Positions 1-11,539 of a stretch of DNA of 64,000 bases are shown here, piece by piece (the first letter of the stretch is position 1; the number at the start of each line of letters is the position of its first letter). The DNA comes from Rhynchopus sp. YZ270_cl-10 (Eukaryota > Euglenozoa > Diplonemea > Diplonemida > Diplonemidae), in contig OZ037876.1 in NCBI GenBank assembly GCA_964035575.1, positions 1,240,001-1,304,000 on the forward strand, read 5' to 3'. The position numbers and the translations under genes are program-made. The notes beneath the pieces were generated by a model, which was not told the DNA's origin, ran no database searches, and saw nothing but the letters and a program-made list of their open reading frames with translations.

Positions 1-744
1 AAACATTTTCAAATTCCCCTTTCCCCTCCCAAAAAGTCACATAAAAAAAAAAAAATACATTCAACTTTTTCTTCACTGTGTTCGTTTTCTTTTATTTTAT
101 CTCGTACATGCAACCCTTCACGCAAGGATTGCACAGAATGCACCAAAGTACATTGTTTGGAGACTACTGTTGGGATTCTACCCCAATTGTTTGTCATTAA
201 CGACCTTTGTACGTACACGGTGTACTGCGCTTAAATTGCAGCAAAAATCGCTCTCTAACCTATTGCTACTTCGTTTCCCCCCCCCATCACATTTCCCCTC
301 ACCTCACAACGAAATGCAAACTGCTTTGCCCTGTGTTTTTCCTATCCAAACTTTTTTTTTTTTCATTTTTTTCCCCCCCCATTTTTTTCATCTGTCTCCG
401 TTAAAAACAGGGTTCACCATTGAACTGACTATGTGCATACTACTATCGTAAGTTTTTTAGTTTCATTTATTTTTCAAAAAAAATTTTTCTTCAAAAAAGA
501 CAGGAAACGTTTCAGAAACACTTTTATAACTTTCCTCATTGACACGGAAGACACATACATGTTGTCAATTATTTTTTTTACGCACACTACTTTGTGAGCG
601 GAAAGTGTTACGTCGTTCACTCACCCAACCGTGCTCCGCAACACCACCACCCAACAGGTGATTTTTAGTGTGTGTGGAAGCGTCAACGCATCAAACAACT
701 ACAAGAAGGGGGGTGAGGGAACGACAAGTGACACTTTTCTATTA

Positions 745-778
745 GGTGACTAAGCATGAGAGGCTTAGGTTCATCGTA
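745..778 (+). repeat. Hairpin repeat family A copy
   Basis: A short dispersed repeat built as GGTGA-CTAAGC, a 6-8 base loop, GCTTAG, then TCATC. The CTAAGC/GCTTAG arms are perfectly complementary, and GGTGA can pair with TCATC using one G-U. Further copies lie near 5413, 5536, 16425, 18361, 19035, 29612, 35044, 41650 and 56071. Function unknown. Confidence 0.7.
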
Positions 779-1530
779 CATAAACGGGGGTTTTTTTCTC
801 TCTTCTTTGTGCCTTTTTATTTCATTCTTTGTAACAAATGACAGGTAGTTGCAAATGCGCTACAGAATTAAAAAAAACCACCCTTTATACGCGAACAGCG
901 TGGGAGAAGGGTGGTTGTTGAAAGGTCAAATGCATAAGGCAGGGTTAGCCTTCAAGTATCAAAAGGAAAAAGAAAAAAAAAAAACTACAACATTTGTGTA
1001 GGAATCAAGGAGAGTATCCTTGGGGTATCTACATCAAAATTAAGTTTTTCAAAAAATAAATGAGGGGAGTTTGTTTGGTGCAGTTTGACAACTGTATTAT
1101 TCCAACTATTTATCAAAGCAAAAAAAAAGCAAAAAAAATAATAAACAAAATATCCTAGGGACGAAACTTCCCTGATGATTTTGTCCTCTCTCTCTCTCTT
1201 TTTCTATATTTTACCTTTTTTTTTTTAGGTTCACCTGAACACCGCAAGGCTAGGGTATCCAAAAGGGGGGGAAAAATTGTTCTGATCAGGGGAAAAAGAA
1301 AAGAAATGGAGGATTTCCTCTGCTGACCACAGCTCTCATCTTTCACATGCTCTTTCAAATGATGTCTGTGCCGCAACTGTAGGTACATTTATCCCCTCTT
1401 TCTTTCGCTTATTCTTTCTTTTTTATCAGATTGACTAAAGCACGGTGGGCTTGGGGCATTAGTACCAACCTTTCGTTTTTTTCTCTCTTTTTAAAAGGTT
1501 ATTATTAGTTTTGTTTCTTCGCTTTTATTT

Positions 1531-1580
1531 CAGTGTCTTGCGTCCGCCGATGAACGGTGAGGTGTTTGCACTTTCAACTG
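1531..1580 (+). repeat. Hairpin repeat family E copy
   Basis: The dispersed repeat begins CAGTG and has the core GTCCGCCGATGAACGGTGAG followed by TTTGCACTTTC. The AGTG and CACT ends can pair. Other copies are at 2300, 7205, 9401 (partial), 10436 (short form), 47716 (short form) and 6221-6257 (minus strand). Confidence 0.65.
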
Positions 1581-2299
1581 CTCTCTTTTGTTTTTTGTCA
1601 ACCCCGTTCTTCGGAACAACTCTCATAATGGAAAGTGAAGGAAAATGCACAAAACCAGAGAGCCATCATTGCTTCATTTCACCCACAAGAAGGAAGAAGA
1701 AAAAAAAACGCTGTTTTTCAACAAACGCGATGGGTTGGTGCCATACTGCTTTGCCCGCCTTTGCGTGAGTAAGGCAGCATCGGCAACGTTCACATCACGT
1801 CCCAGACAGCAATTATTTTCTCTCTTTTTCCCTCCCCTCTTTTTCCCCCATACATCTCTTACGTTTTGTATGTTTTTTTTTTGGCTGATATGTGCACCCT
1901 ATGTTTTCAAATTTTTCAGATTTTTCAAAAAAAAAGAAAAAAATGGTCACTGTCACATTGAACCTTTTCTGTGGGAGTGCTCCTTTATTTTATAAGAAGA
2001 AATCAAAAAAAAATCAAAAAAAAAAAAAAAAACTTTGAGTACAGAACTTTGTTCCGTTTTTGGAGCGAAGTGATTGTCGACACAACAAAAAAAAAAAGCC
2101 TCAAGACTCCTCGTGTGTGTCTTTGTGTTCTGTATGCAAAATACATAGTGGTGTGATGTGGTGTTATGCAGTGTTATGTTGCGCCCCCCCTTCCCCCTCT
2201 TCCGTTCCCCCCTACAACTCCTGTCACTCTTTTTGTCATACTGTTCGCAAACTTTAAGGCTGAAGGAGGGGGTAATGGTGATAGGGGATTTTTTTTTGA

Positions 2300-2349
2300 C
2301 AGTGCCTGCGTCCGCTGATGAACGGTGAGGCGTTTTTGCACTTTTTCAA
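2300..2349 (+). repeat. Hairpin repeat family E copy
   Basis: Near-identical to the copy at 1531: the CAGTGCCTGCGTCCG start and the AACGGTGAGGCG core are conserved, ending in TTTGCACTTTTTC. Confidence 0.65.
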
Positions 2350-3081
2350 GATCTGAATCTAACTTTTTCAATTTCTCTCTTTTTTTTATTCTGTGTTTTC
2401 ATGTCATCCGTGACCTGGGTCATGCTCGTCTTGGTCTTCGCCTGCTCTGATTTTTTTTTGCACTCTTTTTGTGTTTTACTTTTTTTATTTTGAATGCACA
2501 AGAGAGGCAGATTCATTGCATTTTTTTAACAGCCTCTTCCATCCCGCCCCCCTCCCCCTTCCCCCTTCCCCGCGCTGATTTTGATGTGAAAACCAAAAAA
2601 TTAGGAAAAAGGTTTTCCACTTGCACTTTCTCTTTTTTCAAGATCTCATATAGAAGGTGTAAACTATTTTCACACAATATCAATCCCCCCCAAATCCCTG
2701 ATTCCCCCAACCACACTATTACAAATTGGAAATGACTACAGTCTGATACTCAATTTTTCATACTTTTTTTTTTTTTGACTCTGATCTCGGTGCATTTTGT
2801 TTTTTTGTTGTTATTTGGGTATTCTTTGAATGACCCTCATTTTTACATTATCTACAAACCCCTTTTTTTTTCGAAAAAAAACATCGGAAAAAAAAATTTT
2901 GTTGGATGGCTGAATTCTGTTGTCCGATTTTATTGGGGTTTTTTTTCTCTCTCTTTTCATCCGTTTTTTCCCCCCACTTTTTTTGGTCTCAAAGAGGTTT
3001 CCTCTTCATGGTCAGTGGGGAGCGTATTGTAGTAAGGAAAATATCAATCACAGAATATTTATTACACACTTTACTGGTGTT

Positions 3082-3134
3082 ACGGGACAACTCTCAAGGA
3101 CGTGTCAATATAGGCCTCCCTCCGGAACACCATT
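3082..3134 (+). repeat. GTCAATAT dispersed repeat, short copy
   Basis: This copy has one CGTGTCAATATAGG unit followed by a CCTCCCTCCGGAACACC tail. It matches the longer copies at 15035-15135 and 16955-17083, where GACATGTCAA or GACCTGTCAA units are repeated in tandem before a similar GGAACACC/GGAGCACC tail. Confidence 0.5.
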
Positions 3135-3687
3135 TACGCACAAATTTTTTTTTGTCAGGGGTTCTTCCCTTTTTTCTAACCTTTTTAGTCACTCTCTTCT
3201 CGGAAGATGAGGACAACTGCATTTCGTGGGTGTATTGTGCTAATTGCCGTATCGTATTACATAAGACACATCACAATACAGCTGTATTGTGTTGATTATG
3301 TATTATGGTAATTATCACAGTACAGCCACCATTAACCTCAAATGGCCCTTCTCTTACTTTGGTACAAAAGGTACAATATATTATGCCACATGGTGTGATA
3401 ATGTACGGATGGATCGATACACAGTAAGGTTTTTTTGCCGGGGATCACCCAAATAGGGTGCTTTTTAAACGTATCTAACGTCCTGCTTTTAACTCTAACC
3501 CGCATGACGCACCTGAGCGAGTCTAGTTTTTATTTTTATTTTTTTTGAAATATCAAATTCTTGACAAATAGAAATGACTGTGGTCCAGCATTGTTTCAGA
3601 CATATTGTCAGGAAATTTGTATTTCAAGACACATTTTGTTTCAACCAAACAGCCGTACTTTAGTGGTAAAAAAAAAACACAACAAAA

Positions 3688-3739
3688 TAGTGGTGTTCAT
3701 CTTTGGGTGTCTACACTGCCTAGTTTTCAAAAAAAAAAA
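3688..3739 (+). repeat. Hairpin repeat family C copy
   Basis: Matches the pattern TAGTGGAG, CATCC loop GGGTG, CTACACTA, ending in AGTTTTCAAAA. In this copy the inner arms are CATCT and GGGTG, which still pair using G-U. Other copies: 8007-8054 (minus), 8126, 11488, 21225-21273 (minus), 40131, 40408. Confidence 0.65.
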
Positions 3740-4382
3740 TGTAACCTTTTTCGGAACGAAAACAACTTTATTCCTTTCATATTTACCATCCTGAAGTCAG
3801 TTTCTATGTTTAAAAAAATCCAGCCGGGAAAAAAAAGAAATAGTTATTAGTACCACAGCCGTGTACACCAATGCAAATAAATGCTCTTACTATTTAATGT
3901 CTTTTGGGGAAAATGGAGCTTTTCAGTATTGGCAAAACTATTTTCTACCATTGACCACACCAAAGAAGATACGGATATAACAAAATAGGGTGTCAGTGGA
4001 GGCTGTCAACCATTTTTTTTTTGGTAGGTTTTTTTCTACCCTACACAAGCGAAAACATGAACTAATCAAAAATACCAAAATTTCGAAAAAAAAAGAAGAA
4101 AAAACGAAAAGCAAAACAAAGAACATTGCTAAAACACTTTGTTCTACTGGGAAGTGTTATTGTGTGTGGAGAGGGGAAGGAGGGGGGTAAACACCAACCT
4201 TGCGTTCTTCCATCATTGGATAGTATGTGGGTACAGTTCAATTCTCCCTCTCTAGGCTTCCTTTACCACTTTACCACCCTGACCACCTTTTCCCACTCCC
4301 ACAGGATTGGAAAACCCTGCTGGGGGGAAAAAAATGAAATATTTTTTCAAAAATGGTGTGGCCCGAAACCCGGTTTTTGGGG

Positions 4383-4431
4383 TACATTAGAAGTACATTA
4401 GAAGTACATTTTTTTGACTTTATTTTAGGCG
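4383..4431 (+). repeat. Short tandem ACATTAGAAGT plus tail
   Basis: Three ACATTAGAAGT-type units are followed by TTTTTTTGACTTTATTTT. The same block recurs at 5290-5336, so it is part of a dispersed element rather than a private microsatellite. Confidence 0.55.
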
Positions 4432-4728
4432 TGATTAAGGGAAAAAACTTTTTTTTATAGGTGACTTTTTTTGGGGGGTCCGGGGGGGGCGAAAAAATTT
4501 TTCGTCCAATTTTTCCCCACAAAAAATCGAAAAAAAAAAATTTCTTTCCCGATTCTCCGGAGTCGTGCGTGTTGTGGTGGGGTCATTTTGCGCTGAGAAA
4601 TGAGTATTTTGTACCTAAAATGCATGTATCAGTTTTACAGGCTATTTTCAGGTTTGGTGCGGAGCCCCACCCCTCACCTTACCCCCCACAGAACTCTATT
4701 TTCAGATGACAATTTTCTTTTATTTTAG

Positions 4729-5012
4729 TTGTAAAAGGAAGCATGCGGCATAGCGAAAGAAGAAAAGTAGCGTACCGTGCGCCTGCGGCGCAAGCTTGCA
4801 CTCTTCCCATGTCGTAGTTTGGCTGTAAAATGTTCAATTGTAAGCGCATTTTTTTGAAATGTTGCGTACCGTGGCTTCGCCAGAAGCTTTCGTTTTTAGC
4901 GAAATACGTAAGTAAAATTTACGGAAAGTGACGTTAATTACGAACGACAGCGCCATTTTATGGCAACATTTTTCAGAAATGTTGCGTACCGTGGCTTCGC
5001 CTGGAACCTTTG
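4729..5012 (+). repeat. Inverted-repeat arm, left (GTAGCGTACCGTG family)
   Basis: This block starts AAAAGGAAGCATG, runs through GTAGCGTACCGTGCGCCTG and two copies of a GTACCGTGGCTTCGCC phrase, and ends GGAACCTTTGG. The reverse complement is found at 13577-13862 with the same order of motifs over about 280 bases. A third partial copy, in + orientation, is at 14471-14600. The pair could be the long TIRs of one 9-kb element or two independent insertions of a repeat family. Confidence 0.55.
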
Positions 5013-5158
5013 GATGCCATGACCGCCTCTTCTTTTATAGATGCACTGAGGTTACTGATACGGCTGACACCCACTACGGCTTGTGGTTCACCTTCCCCAC
5101 CCGCCTTTCACGATTTTGTGCATCAGAGGTGAGAAAGAGCCTCACCTTCTTGCACTAG

Positions 5159-5227
5159 CAGGGAGTCGCGCTGCGCGAAGCGCGCGCAGCGACCGCTTTT
5201 TCCGGGGGGAAAGCTCGGGACCCTTTT
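5159..5227 (+). repeat. CGCG hairpin repeat with CCGGGGGGAAAGCTC tail
   Basis: AGGGAGTCGCGCTGCGCG is followed by its near-complement, then GACCGC, poly-T and a CCGGGGGGAAAGCTCGGGA tail. Related copies are at 12659-12722 (opposite orientation) and 47965-48020. The GC-rich palindrome stands out in AT-rich surroundings. Confidence 0.5.
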
Positions 5228-5289
5228 ATTATGCACGCTGACTATGTCAGTATGGGTGGGAAAATTTTTTTTACCCCCTTTTTTTACCA

Positions 5290-5336
5290 TACATTAGAAG
5301 TACATTAGAAGTACATTTTTTTGACTTTATTTTGGG
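5290..5336 (+). repeat. Short tandem ACATTAGAAGT plus tail, second copy
   Basis: Same ACATTAGAAGTACATTAGAA units and TTGACTTTATTTT tail as at 4383-4431. Confidence 0.55.
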
Positions 5337-5412
5337 GCGGGCCACACCAAAAAAAAAAAATTGGGATGACGCCACAGAGAGGCTCATTTCATCTTTTCAA
5401 AATTTTATTCAA

Positions 5413-5443
5413 GGTGACTAAGCAATAAGAGGCTTAGAGTCAT
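5413..5443 (+). repeat. Hairpin repeat family A copy
   Basis: GGTGACTAAGCAATAAGAGG then CTTAGAGTCAT. The CTAAGC/GCTTAG arms are intact. A second, slightly degenerate copy follows at about 5536-5568. Confidence 0.65.
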
Positions 5444-5535
5444 AGGGAAACAAAAAACGAAACAAAAAGGATCCAAAACAACAACAAAAAAAGATTGATG
5501 AATAACCAATGTTCAAAACATTAAGTAATCTAATC

Positions 5536-5568
5536 AGACTAAGCAATAAGAGGCTTATGGCCATCTTA
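5536..5568 (+). repeat. Hairpin repeat family A copy, degenerate
   Basis: AGACTAAGCAATAAGAGGC followed by TTATGGCCATC. The loop is identical to the copy 120 bases upstream, and the right arm has one change. Confidence 0.55.
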
Positions 5569-6065
5569 TAAACTTTTCTTTATTTTTTTTACCCCCCCCT
5601 TGAAGAGGTTGTATGGGGCCATCGTACGGCCCTCTCATCCTTTTAGCAAACCCTCTTTTTTAAAAGATGTTTAAATGACCTGAGTCATTTCATCTTTGCC
5701 AATTTTCTCTCTTTTTTTTTGCCCGAGCTTTTTTTTCATTTCTGTTTCCCCCTTCTCTTCCGCTTCTGTTTTTTTTATCATACAGTGCAATGAAGCTAAG
5801 TTGGCCTCGGTAAGGTCGGATAAAAAAAATAAAATACTCAGGCACAGGGAAGTTCCTAAGTGGGACCGAGAACATGAAATTCTGGATTTTAGTTTTTTTT
5901 TCCTTTTTTTTTTTTCCTTTTTTCCTTAGGGGGCTTTGTTGTGGTTTCTGGTGGGTGTCACTGTAGGTGACACACCACCAGTGTGGTGAAATGGTCCAAA
6001 CTCTCAAAAGCAAGAGTTTTCAGGGGGCAAGAAAAAAAAAATTGACAACAAAATCCTGCACCGTC

Positions 6066-6220
6066 CAGGGCTGTACCCCCAATTTATTTTTGCCTGCGGC
6101 GCCATTTTTCATTTTTTGCTCTGCAAAAAAGTGTTCGTCGGAGGCTAGATTTTTACACCGTACCCAAAATTTTTTGCCTGCGGCGCCATTTATATTATTT
6201 TCTGCTCCGCAAACAGAGAA
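6066..6220 (+). repeat. Foldback family with GCCTGCGGCGCC core, two units
   Basis: Two units of the form GTACC, A/T-rich spacer, GCCTGCGGCGCCATTT, then TGCTCCGCAAA lie in tandem. Related units occur at 12575, 12838-13014 (minus) and 14176-14330. The short GCGGCGCC core and the CTCCGCA tail are constant. Confidence 0.5.
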
Positions 6221-6257
6221 GTGTAAACGCCTCACCGTTCATCGGCGGAAGCACTGG
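6221..6257 (-). repeat. Hairpin repeat family E copy, minus strand
   Basis: The reverse complement reads CCAGTGCTTCCGCCGATGAA followed by CGGTGAGGCGTTTACAC, a family E copy on the minus strand joined directly to the foldback repeat on its left. Confidence 0.55.
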
Positions 6258-7204
6258 TTCCACGGGTTATCGAACCCCAGAGAGCACTTCATTGGCATGC
6301 ACACGGTTACCACTAGGGAGCGTGTATGCAGGTACAAAATCACTGCCCCATCCAAATAATATCCCCAACGTCTTCGGGGATCCCCTTGCATTTTGCAGCC
6401 AAAAATGCAACTAGGCCAAAGCTGCAAAAAGTTCCGCGCGCGTGCAGCGCGCCCGGGTTTGGGACCCCTTTTTGAATTTCGAGGGGCGGTTAAAGTGGGC
6501 CCAGAATCACAGTTCTGACACTCATTTAGCATTGTGAGCAACTCACTAGTGGTCGTAACCAAAATTTGTATCAATCAAGAACTTGTCCATTTTCTCGAAA
6601 TGACCCCACTACAGTGAGGGTAGAGCTCGGAAAGCCTGAAAAAGGGCAAAAAAACCCCACCCAAAAAAGGAAAAAAACGGGAACATAAATCCAGAATTTT
6701 GCTGTTTTTTCCGAGAACAAGGAACAACCCTGCTCAGGCATGGCTGAAGCGTACTCTCCTAGGATACATCGCTTCAGACACGCTTCAGATATATTTTTCC
6801 AGCCAAGCCATTTTTCAGGTGTACTAGGTCTTCGTTGTACTGTATGATTTTTTTTTATTTTTTTGCGTTTGTCGAGCCATGATTGCCCCTTTTGGGTCCC
6901 CCGATTATTCAAAAAGCAGGACCTTTTTTAAAAGAAATATGGCTGGGGGTATAAAGAGGTTGTGTCTTGCCGAGCGGTTGTGAACCGCCTCGGTTCTCTT
7001 ACGGTACGGATCAGTTCACATTCTCACCCTTTTGCATGAGCTCGACTGAGCTGCGTTTTTAGCACGTTTCAACTACTTTTTTTTTTTTTTTTTTTTGTCT
7101 TTTTTTCTATTTTTTTTGAGAAAAAATACCGAAAACGTTGAGGGAAAAAAAAGGGAGGGATAATTTGCAGACAATGTGTTTGTTGTTCTTATTCTTGGAT
7201 TAAC

Positions 7205-7253
7205 CAGTGCCCGCGTCCGCCGATGAACTGTGAGGCGTTTGCACTTTTCAACT
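7205..7253 (+). repeat. Hairpin repeat family E copy
   Basis: CAGTGCCCGCGTCCGCCGAT with a GAGGCGTTTGCACTTTTCA end. This is one of the best preserved copies. Confidence 0.65.
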
Positions 7254-7807
7254 TTTCTTTGATTCCATTTTTCGCCGTAGCAATGTGTCTTTAATTGGGC
7301 TGCTCTTGAGAGCTTGGAAGGGTCATTTCATCCAAACAGGATTCTTCCGCAACAAACGAGCACCCCACAAAGACTCTCGCTTAGCAAAGGCAAGTGTGGA
7401 GGTTTTTTTTTCCTCTTCCAATTTTCCAAAAAAGAATACTCAATCATTTTGAGCTCGGGTTTTATTTCATTTTTTCATTTTTTTTTTATAAATGGACACC
7501 ACCGTTCATTATTCTGCCTTCCCCCCTCATTTTCTTTTCAACTTCATATTTTTAACTCCACCTATATTTTCCCCAACCCCTATTTTTTGAACACAGGTCA
7601 TGTGATGTCATTGTGCCCTTTAGACTTTGTCACCACAAAAAAAAGAGAAAAAAAAAATGCTGATTTTTCAACATTTTAAAACCGTTGTTCTTCCCCTTCC
7701 CCGAGGCTTTTTTATTATTATTATTTTTTTTTTTTTTGATCAGGAATTTTTTTTTTTGTGATGGTTCGCCATCTGAAGTGTTTTGCACTTCATAAAAAAA
7801 AATTATT

Positions 7808-7838
7808 CACACGAGAGGGCTTTGTATTTCAAGTCATA
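7808..7838 (+). repeat. Dispersed repeat family D copy
   Basis: CACGAGAGGGCTTTGTATTT then CAAGTCAT. The same block occurs at 46454-46490 and 56437-56475, where it is preceded by GGTACACTGT. A degenerate copy is near 49127. Confidence 0.6.
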
Positions 7839-8006
7839 TTTTCTTTTTCTTATGTGAGGATGTTTTTTGGAAAGGATCGTTTTTTTTTGAACGTCCTTTT
7901 GTTATGCTGTCTCTTCATTGAATGGAAATAAAATGAAAAAAAAAATCAGTTCTTTTGAGACATGTGCACAGTGAGGTACATCCATCTTTTGCAAAAGTCT
8001 TTTTCT

Positions 8007-8054
8007 TTGAAAACTTGGCTTGTATTAGTGTAGACACCCAAGGATGAACTCCAC
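8007..8054 (-). repeat. Hairpin repeat family C copy, minus strand
   Basis: The reverse complement carries GTGGAGTTCATCCTTGGGTG and CTACACTAATACAAGCC, then AAGTTTTCAAA, the family C order. Confidence 0.6.
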
Positions 8055-8125
8055 AGTTTCTTTATTCCAGACTCATTTTTTTTTTTTAAAGTAAGTTCAG
8101 GAAAGCAAAGAAAATCTAATTCGGG

Positions 8126-8174
8126 TATTAGTGGAGCACACTCTAGGGTGGCTACACTAATACAAACAAGTTCC
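8126..8174 (+). repeat. Hairpin repeat family C copy, variant loop
   Basis: Carries TTAGTGGAGCACACTCTAGG then GTGGCTACACTAATAC. The inner arms are CACTC/GGGTG instead of CATCC/GGGTG, so pairing is kept. The copy at 40131-40186 is the same variant. Confidence 0.6.
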
Positions 8175-8333
8175 CATAAAATCAAAGTGATTCCTTTATC
8201 CTATACCAAGCGACAACGGGCTTTTTATTCGAAAGTCCATCTTTTCATTTCATCAGTAGTTTTGTGATTTTTTTTTTTTCTTGACAAATTCTGGGGAAAA
8301 AAACAGAAAAAGGATAAGATGCATGTCGTGCAT

Positions 8334-8386
8334 TTGATGTGCATTTGATGTGCATTTGATGTGCATTTGATGTGCATTTGATGTGC
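8334..8386 (+). repeat. 11-bp tandem repeat, about five copies
   Basis: The unit GTGCATTTGAT is repeated about five times without visible change. No gene is close. Confidence 0.85.
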
Positions 8387-10435
8387 TAAGTCAGTTGGGT
8401 TAAGAACAATAATTTTGTCCCTCTTCTCTCTCTTTCAATCTAATCAACAATGCAGGAGGCCCTATCTCTGTCTTCCCTGATCAAGGGGGTGGGCGTACGA
8501 AGGTTGCTGAGACTTATCAGAGAATTATCAGGGGTTTCTCTGGGGTTCGCTTGGAAAAAAAAAGTAGGAGGGAAAACAGCCAAAAAAAATAAATAAATCA
8601 GGCTAAGTTAGCCCACCCAGATTGGGCTCAATTTAGCCCAATTTGAAGAAAAAAAGCGTGGATTGCCCGTTCGCGGGGGAACACGTTTGTCAAAGTTTTC
8701 AAAAAAAAGAGGAAAAAAAAAAAAAACACCTGCTCCCATTTCTCTCCCCACTACTCTCTCCACCACTTTTTCTAACCTGAATGTATTTCTTTTTTTTTTG
8801 TGACTATTTTCCCCCCAAAAACCCCCTTTCACGTCCCTCTTCCCTTTTCTCGTGGTTCCAGTTTTATTCCCTTGCAATACATGTACGTGACAGGGAGGCG
8901 TACATATCTCTCAAGTTGCTGGATCATGTGGTTTGGACTTACCATTTCTACTGTCTTCGTTACTCTTTTTGGGTTCTCGTGAGAAGGGGGGAGGAGCGGG
9001 CACTATGAAATGGGGTTATCAATTTTTCAAAAAGGGAAAAAGAAAAATGGATTTTTTGTTTCTTCTGTGTGTGTGTACGTCTCCCCCACAACCCAGCTAA
9101 ACAAAACACCACACAAAAAAAAAAAAAAAGTGTTGACAAACCCCTCCCCTATATTTCCCCCCAAATTTCTCCTCCATCCTGCCCCAGGGGGGTTTTAATT
9201 GGGTGTTAAGGTTCTAACAAACCAGCCCTTTTTGCACCCCGAATATTAAGCACAGTGATAAGGAGTATCAGCTTACCATAGTAACACTGTACTATTTTCC
9301 CTCATGACATGCACGAGAAACGTTTACTACGTTCATATGCAGTCTATTTCCCCCCCCCTTTTTCTTCTTTTTTTCTTTTCTTTTCTCTTTTTGTTTGGGC
9401 AAACGTCCGGTGAGGCATTTGCACTTTTTCAATTTTGATCCCCCCTTTTTTCACATTTTTTTGTGTAACCAAGATGACCAAGTCTAGAGGCTTATTTTCA
9501 TCAAATTTTTTCTTCTTTTTTATTGACGTATCTGCAACGTTACGCCAAGGATGAATCCTCTTTTGTGGGAATTTGTCGTAACACCATTTCCCCCCCCCCC
9601 CCCCCCCTTTGTTGCCAGATCTTCGGTAAACTGCTCCCCACAGGCTGCAAAAAAAAGCAAAACAACAAAAAAAGTAAAAAAATAAAGTAGCAAAAACAAA
9701 AACAAAAGTTTCAAACCCCTCCTCACAGGAGCATACAGCGCCTGCGTCCTGCAGTTTGTACTTTTCAAGTACGCCTTTTTTTTTATTTTTGTTTTGTTTT
9801 GTTTAAAAGGTTGTTCCAAAACGATATTGTAATGTCCCCCCCCCACACAGAGACAGCTCTGTGTAACGAGGATGAGTTCCACAGAAGCAACACCCCCCCC
9901 CACCCTAGAACTGTGTTAATCGCTTGTTTGCGGAGCGTTTTCTTTTTTCTTTTTGAGCGAAAATATGGGAAAAAAATACGTTGGTGGAAAAAAGATGGGC
10001 TTTTTTGGAAAGAGAAGAGAATTTTAAAGGTTCGAAAGTATCGAAAAAGTGTTGTGAGAAGACACCTTTTTCCCCCCAAGATTTTGATTTTTTGATTTTT
10101 GTTGTCTGTAATCAACTGCAAAAAAGTAAAAAAAAGGAATAACGCAGCGTCCCAAAGGATTGTATTGGTTATGTTTTTGACTGTATGTTGATGTGTTTGC
10201 ATCTTATGTGCTCTATGTTAGCTCTATTGAGGTTTATGGATGGGGAGCAAATATTGAGATCTTATCATGTGCCATCACTACCACTCCTTCAGAAACGACA
10301 CTTCCAGGGCCGTTGCAACAGACCCCACGCATGCATCCCCTAAAATAGGTTTCAAACCTAGAATGGCTTTGTGTGCGCTTAATTTTTTTTGGCTCTTGAT
10401 TGGACAGGGTTTTTTTACCCTCCTTTTTTTTTTTT

Positions 10436-10476
10436 TCAGTGCCTTCGTCTCAGAGGTGTTTGCACTATCAACTTCA
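10436..10476 (+). repeat. Hairpin repeat family E, short form
   Basis: CAGTGCCTTCGTCTCAGAGG then TGTTTGCACTATCAACTTCAC. It lacks the CGATGAACGG part and closely matches the copy at 47716-47758. Confidence 0.6.
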
Positions 10477-10663
10477 CTTTTTTTTTTCTCGTATTTTTTT
10501 GGTGGGGGATGAGGGCTTTGAGCTCTTACCAATTCTTCAGAATTGTTGTGGGTTTGATTTGATTGTTGTGTGTGGGGGTTTTTGTATAGTGGACTTCTAT
10601 TTGCTCTCTTTTAAGGATCCTGAAGAAAAATCGCTGCTATCTTATGATAGTGGTCTAAAATGA

Positions 10664-10731
10664 CAGTGGAGATTGCACAAACTGTGGCAACACAACCGAG
10701 GCAACTACACTACTCCAACAATTTATCAAAA
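10664..10731 (+). repeat. Hairpin repeat family B copy
   Basis: Begins CAGTGGAGATTGCACAAACT and ends GGCAACTACACTACTCCAAC then AATTTATCAAA. The arms TTGCACA and TGTGGCAA can pair, as can AGTG and CACT. Other copies: 19735, 20033, 22918, 24438, 39814, 51782 (inside an intron), 54594 (inside an intron, degenerate), 56710 (degenerate). Confidence 0.65.
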
Positions 10732-11217
10732 TTAAGCAAAATAAACACGTGTATTGCCCGTTCGTGGGGGTACACGTTGTCAAAGTTTTCAAAATTTAAA
10801 AAAAAATATTAAAAAAACGTTTTGTATAGTGGAATACACTACAAAACGTTTCGTGGAGTGTACGTACACAATGCACACACTCTCTCCCCCTCTTTGGGTA
10901 CATTCCGCAGTAGGTTTGCCCAACATACGCATATAAAAAAATGCGTGTAAATAAGATATTTTCAAAAGAAGGAAAAAAGGGTGACCTTTAGTAAGAAGCT
11001 TTGTTTCAAAGAGATGCGAACCGAATGAATAACGATTAAAAAAAAAATTAAGGGGGGGAAAATATAGGATTATATATCGTGCAATCAAATAGCCTTTTTG
11101 TTTGTTTTCGGCGAGCCAACTCTACCGATTCAGAAATCACTCAAAATAATGACATGATTTCAATGTTATGTACAACGTGACCATGCCATTTCAAAAAAAA
11201 AATTTTCTCCCGCCTGC

Positions 11218-11394
11218 CTACACCGAGGAAGCATCTACGGAATCATAGTTCACGTTTCTCTTTGCAACCCTCTTGTGGAGCAGATACGCAGTGACACCAA
11301 TGCCTGGTAGCTTCAGGCCTGCGACACTGACTTTGGAATGATGGCAGTCTTCCCAGTAGTATGCATTCTCTTCGATACCGGGCAAACCACGCAT
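11218..11394 (-). CDS. Possible 58-aa small protein
   Basis: A 58-codon frame on the minus strand, starting MRGLPGIEENAYYWEDC and ending VDASSV. It lies in a block of about 220 bases whose composition is unlike the homopolymer-rich surroundings, with no strong Lys/Phe/Pro bias. A stop codon sits in frame just before the ATG, so the start is defined. I do not recognise the family, and there is no signal peptide or membrane segment. It could be a real small gene, the last exon of a spliced gene or a transposon relic. Confidence 0.25.
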   Translation of the reverse strand: MRGLPGIEENAYYWEDCHHSKVSVAGLKLPGIGVTAYLLHKRVAKRNVNYDSVDASSV

Positions 11395-11487
11395 GATTTA
11401 CCCCATCGCGGTTGAGCGATTCGGTAAACTCAATCAAACAAAAGGTTAAAAGAGTTTTGGCGTTGCGAAAACAAAGAAAAAAAAAAC

Positions 11488-11539
11488 TATAGTGGAGTTC
11501 ATCCTCGGGTGGCTACACTACAACCAAGTTTTCAAAAAA
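11488..11539 (+). repeat. Hairpin repeat family C copy
   Basis: TAGTGGAGTTCATCCTCGGG then TGGCTACACTACAACCAAG and TTTTCAAAA. The 31-base hairpin is complete here. Confidence 0.7.

Larger units (their letters stand above)
1..4700. other. Gene-poor low-complexity region
   Basis: No convincing gene is seen. The DNA is AT-rich with long runs of A, T and C. Open frames here are short, rich in Phe/Lys/Pro from homopolymers and resemble no protein family I know. The recognisable content is dispersed repeats, listed separately: hairpin family A at 745, family E at 1531 and 2300, family C at 3688, the GTCAATAT repeat at 3082, and a short tandem at 4383. Confidence 0.6.

Noticed and set aside
9-218. 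Short frames at the left edge
   Set aside because: Composition-driven, no start context, no homology recognised.
6245-6340. tRNA-like segment on the minus strand with TAGTGGTAACC and GGTTCGATAAC
   Set aside because: A-box-like and B-box-like phrases are at a plausible distance, but no acceptor stem and no proper T stem can be formed. At most it is a tRNA-derived SINE head, and no second copy was found.
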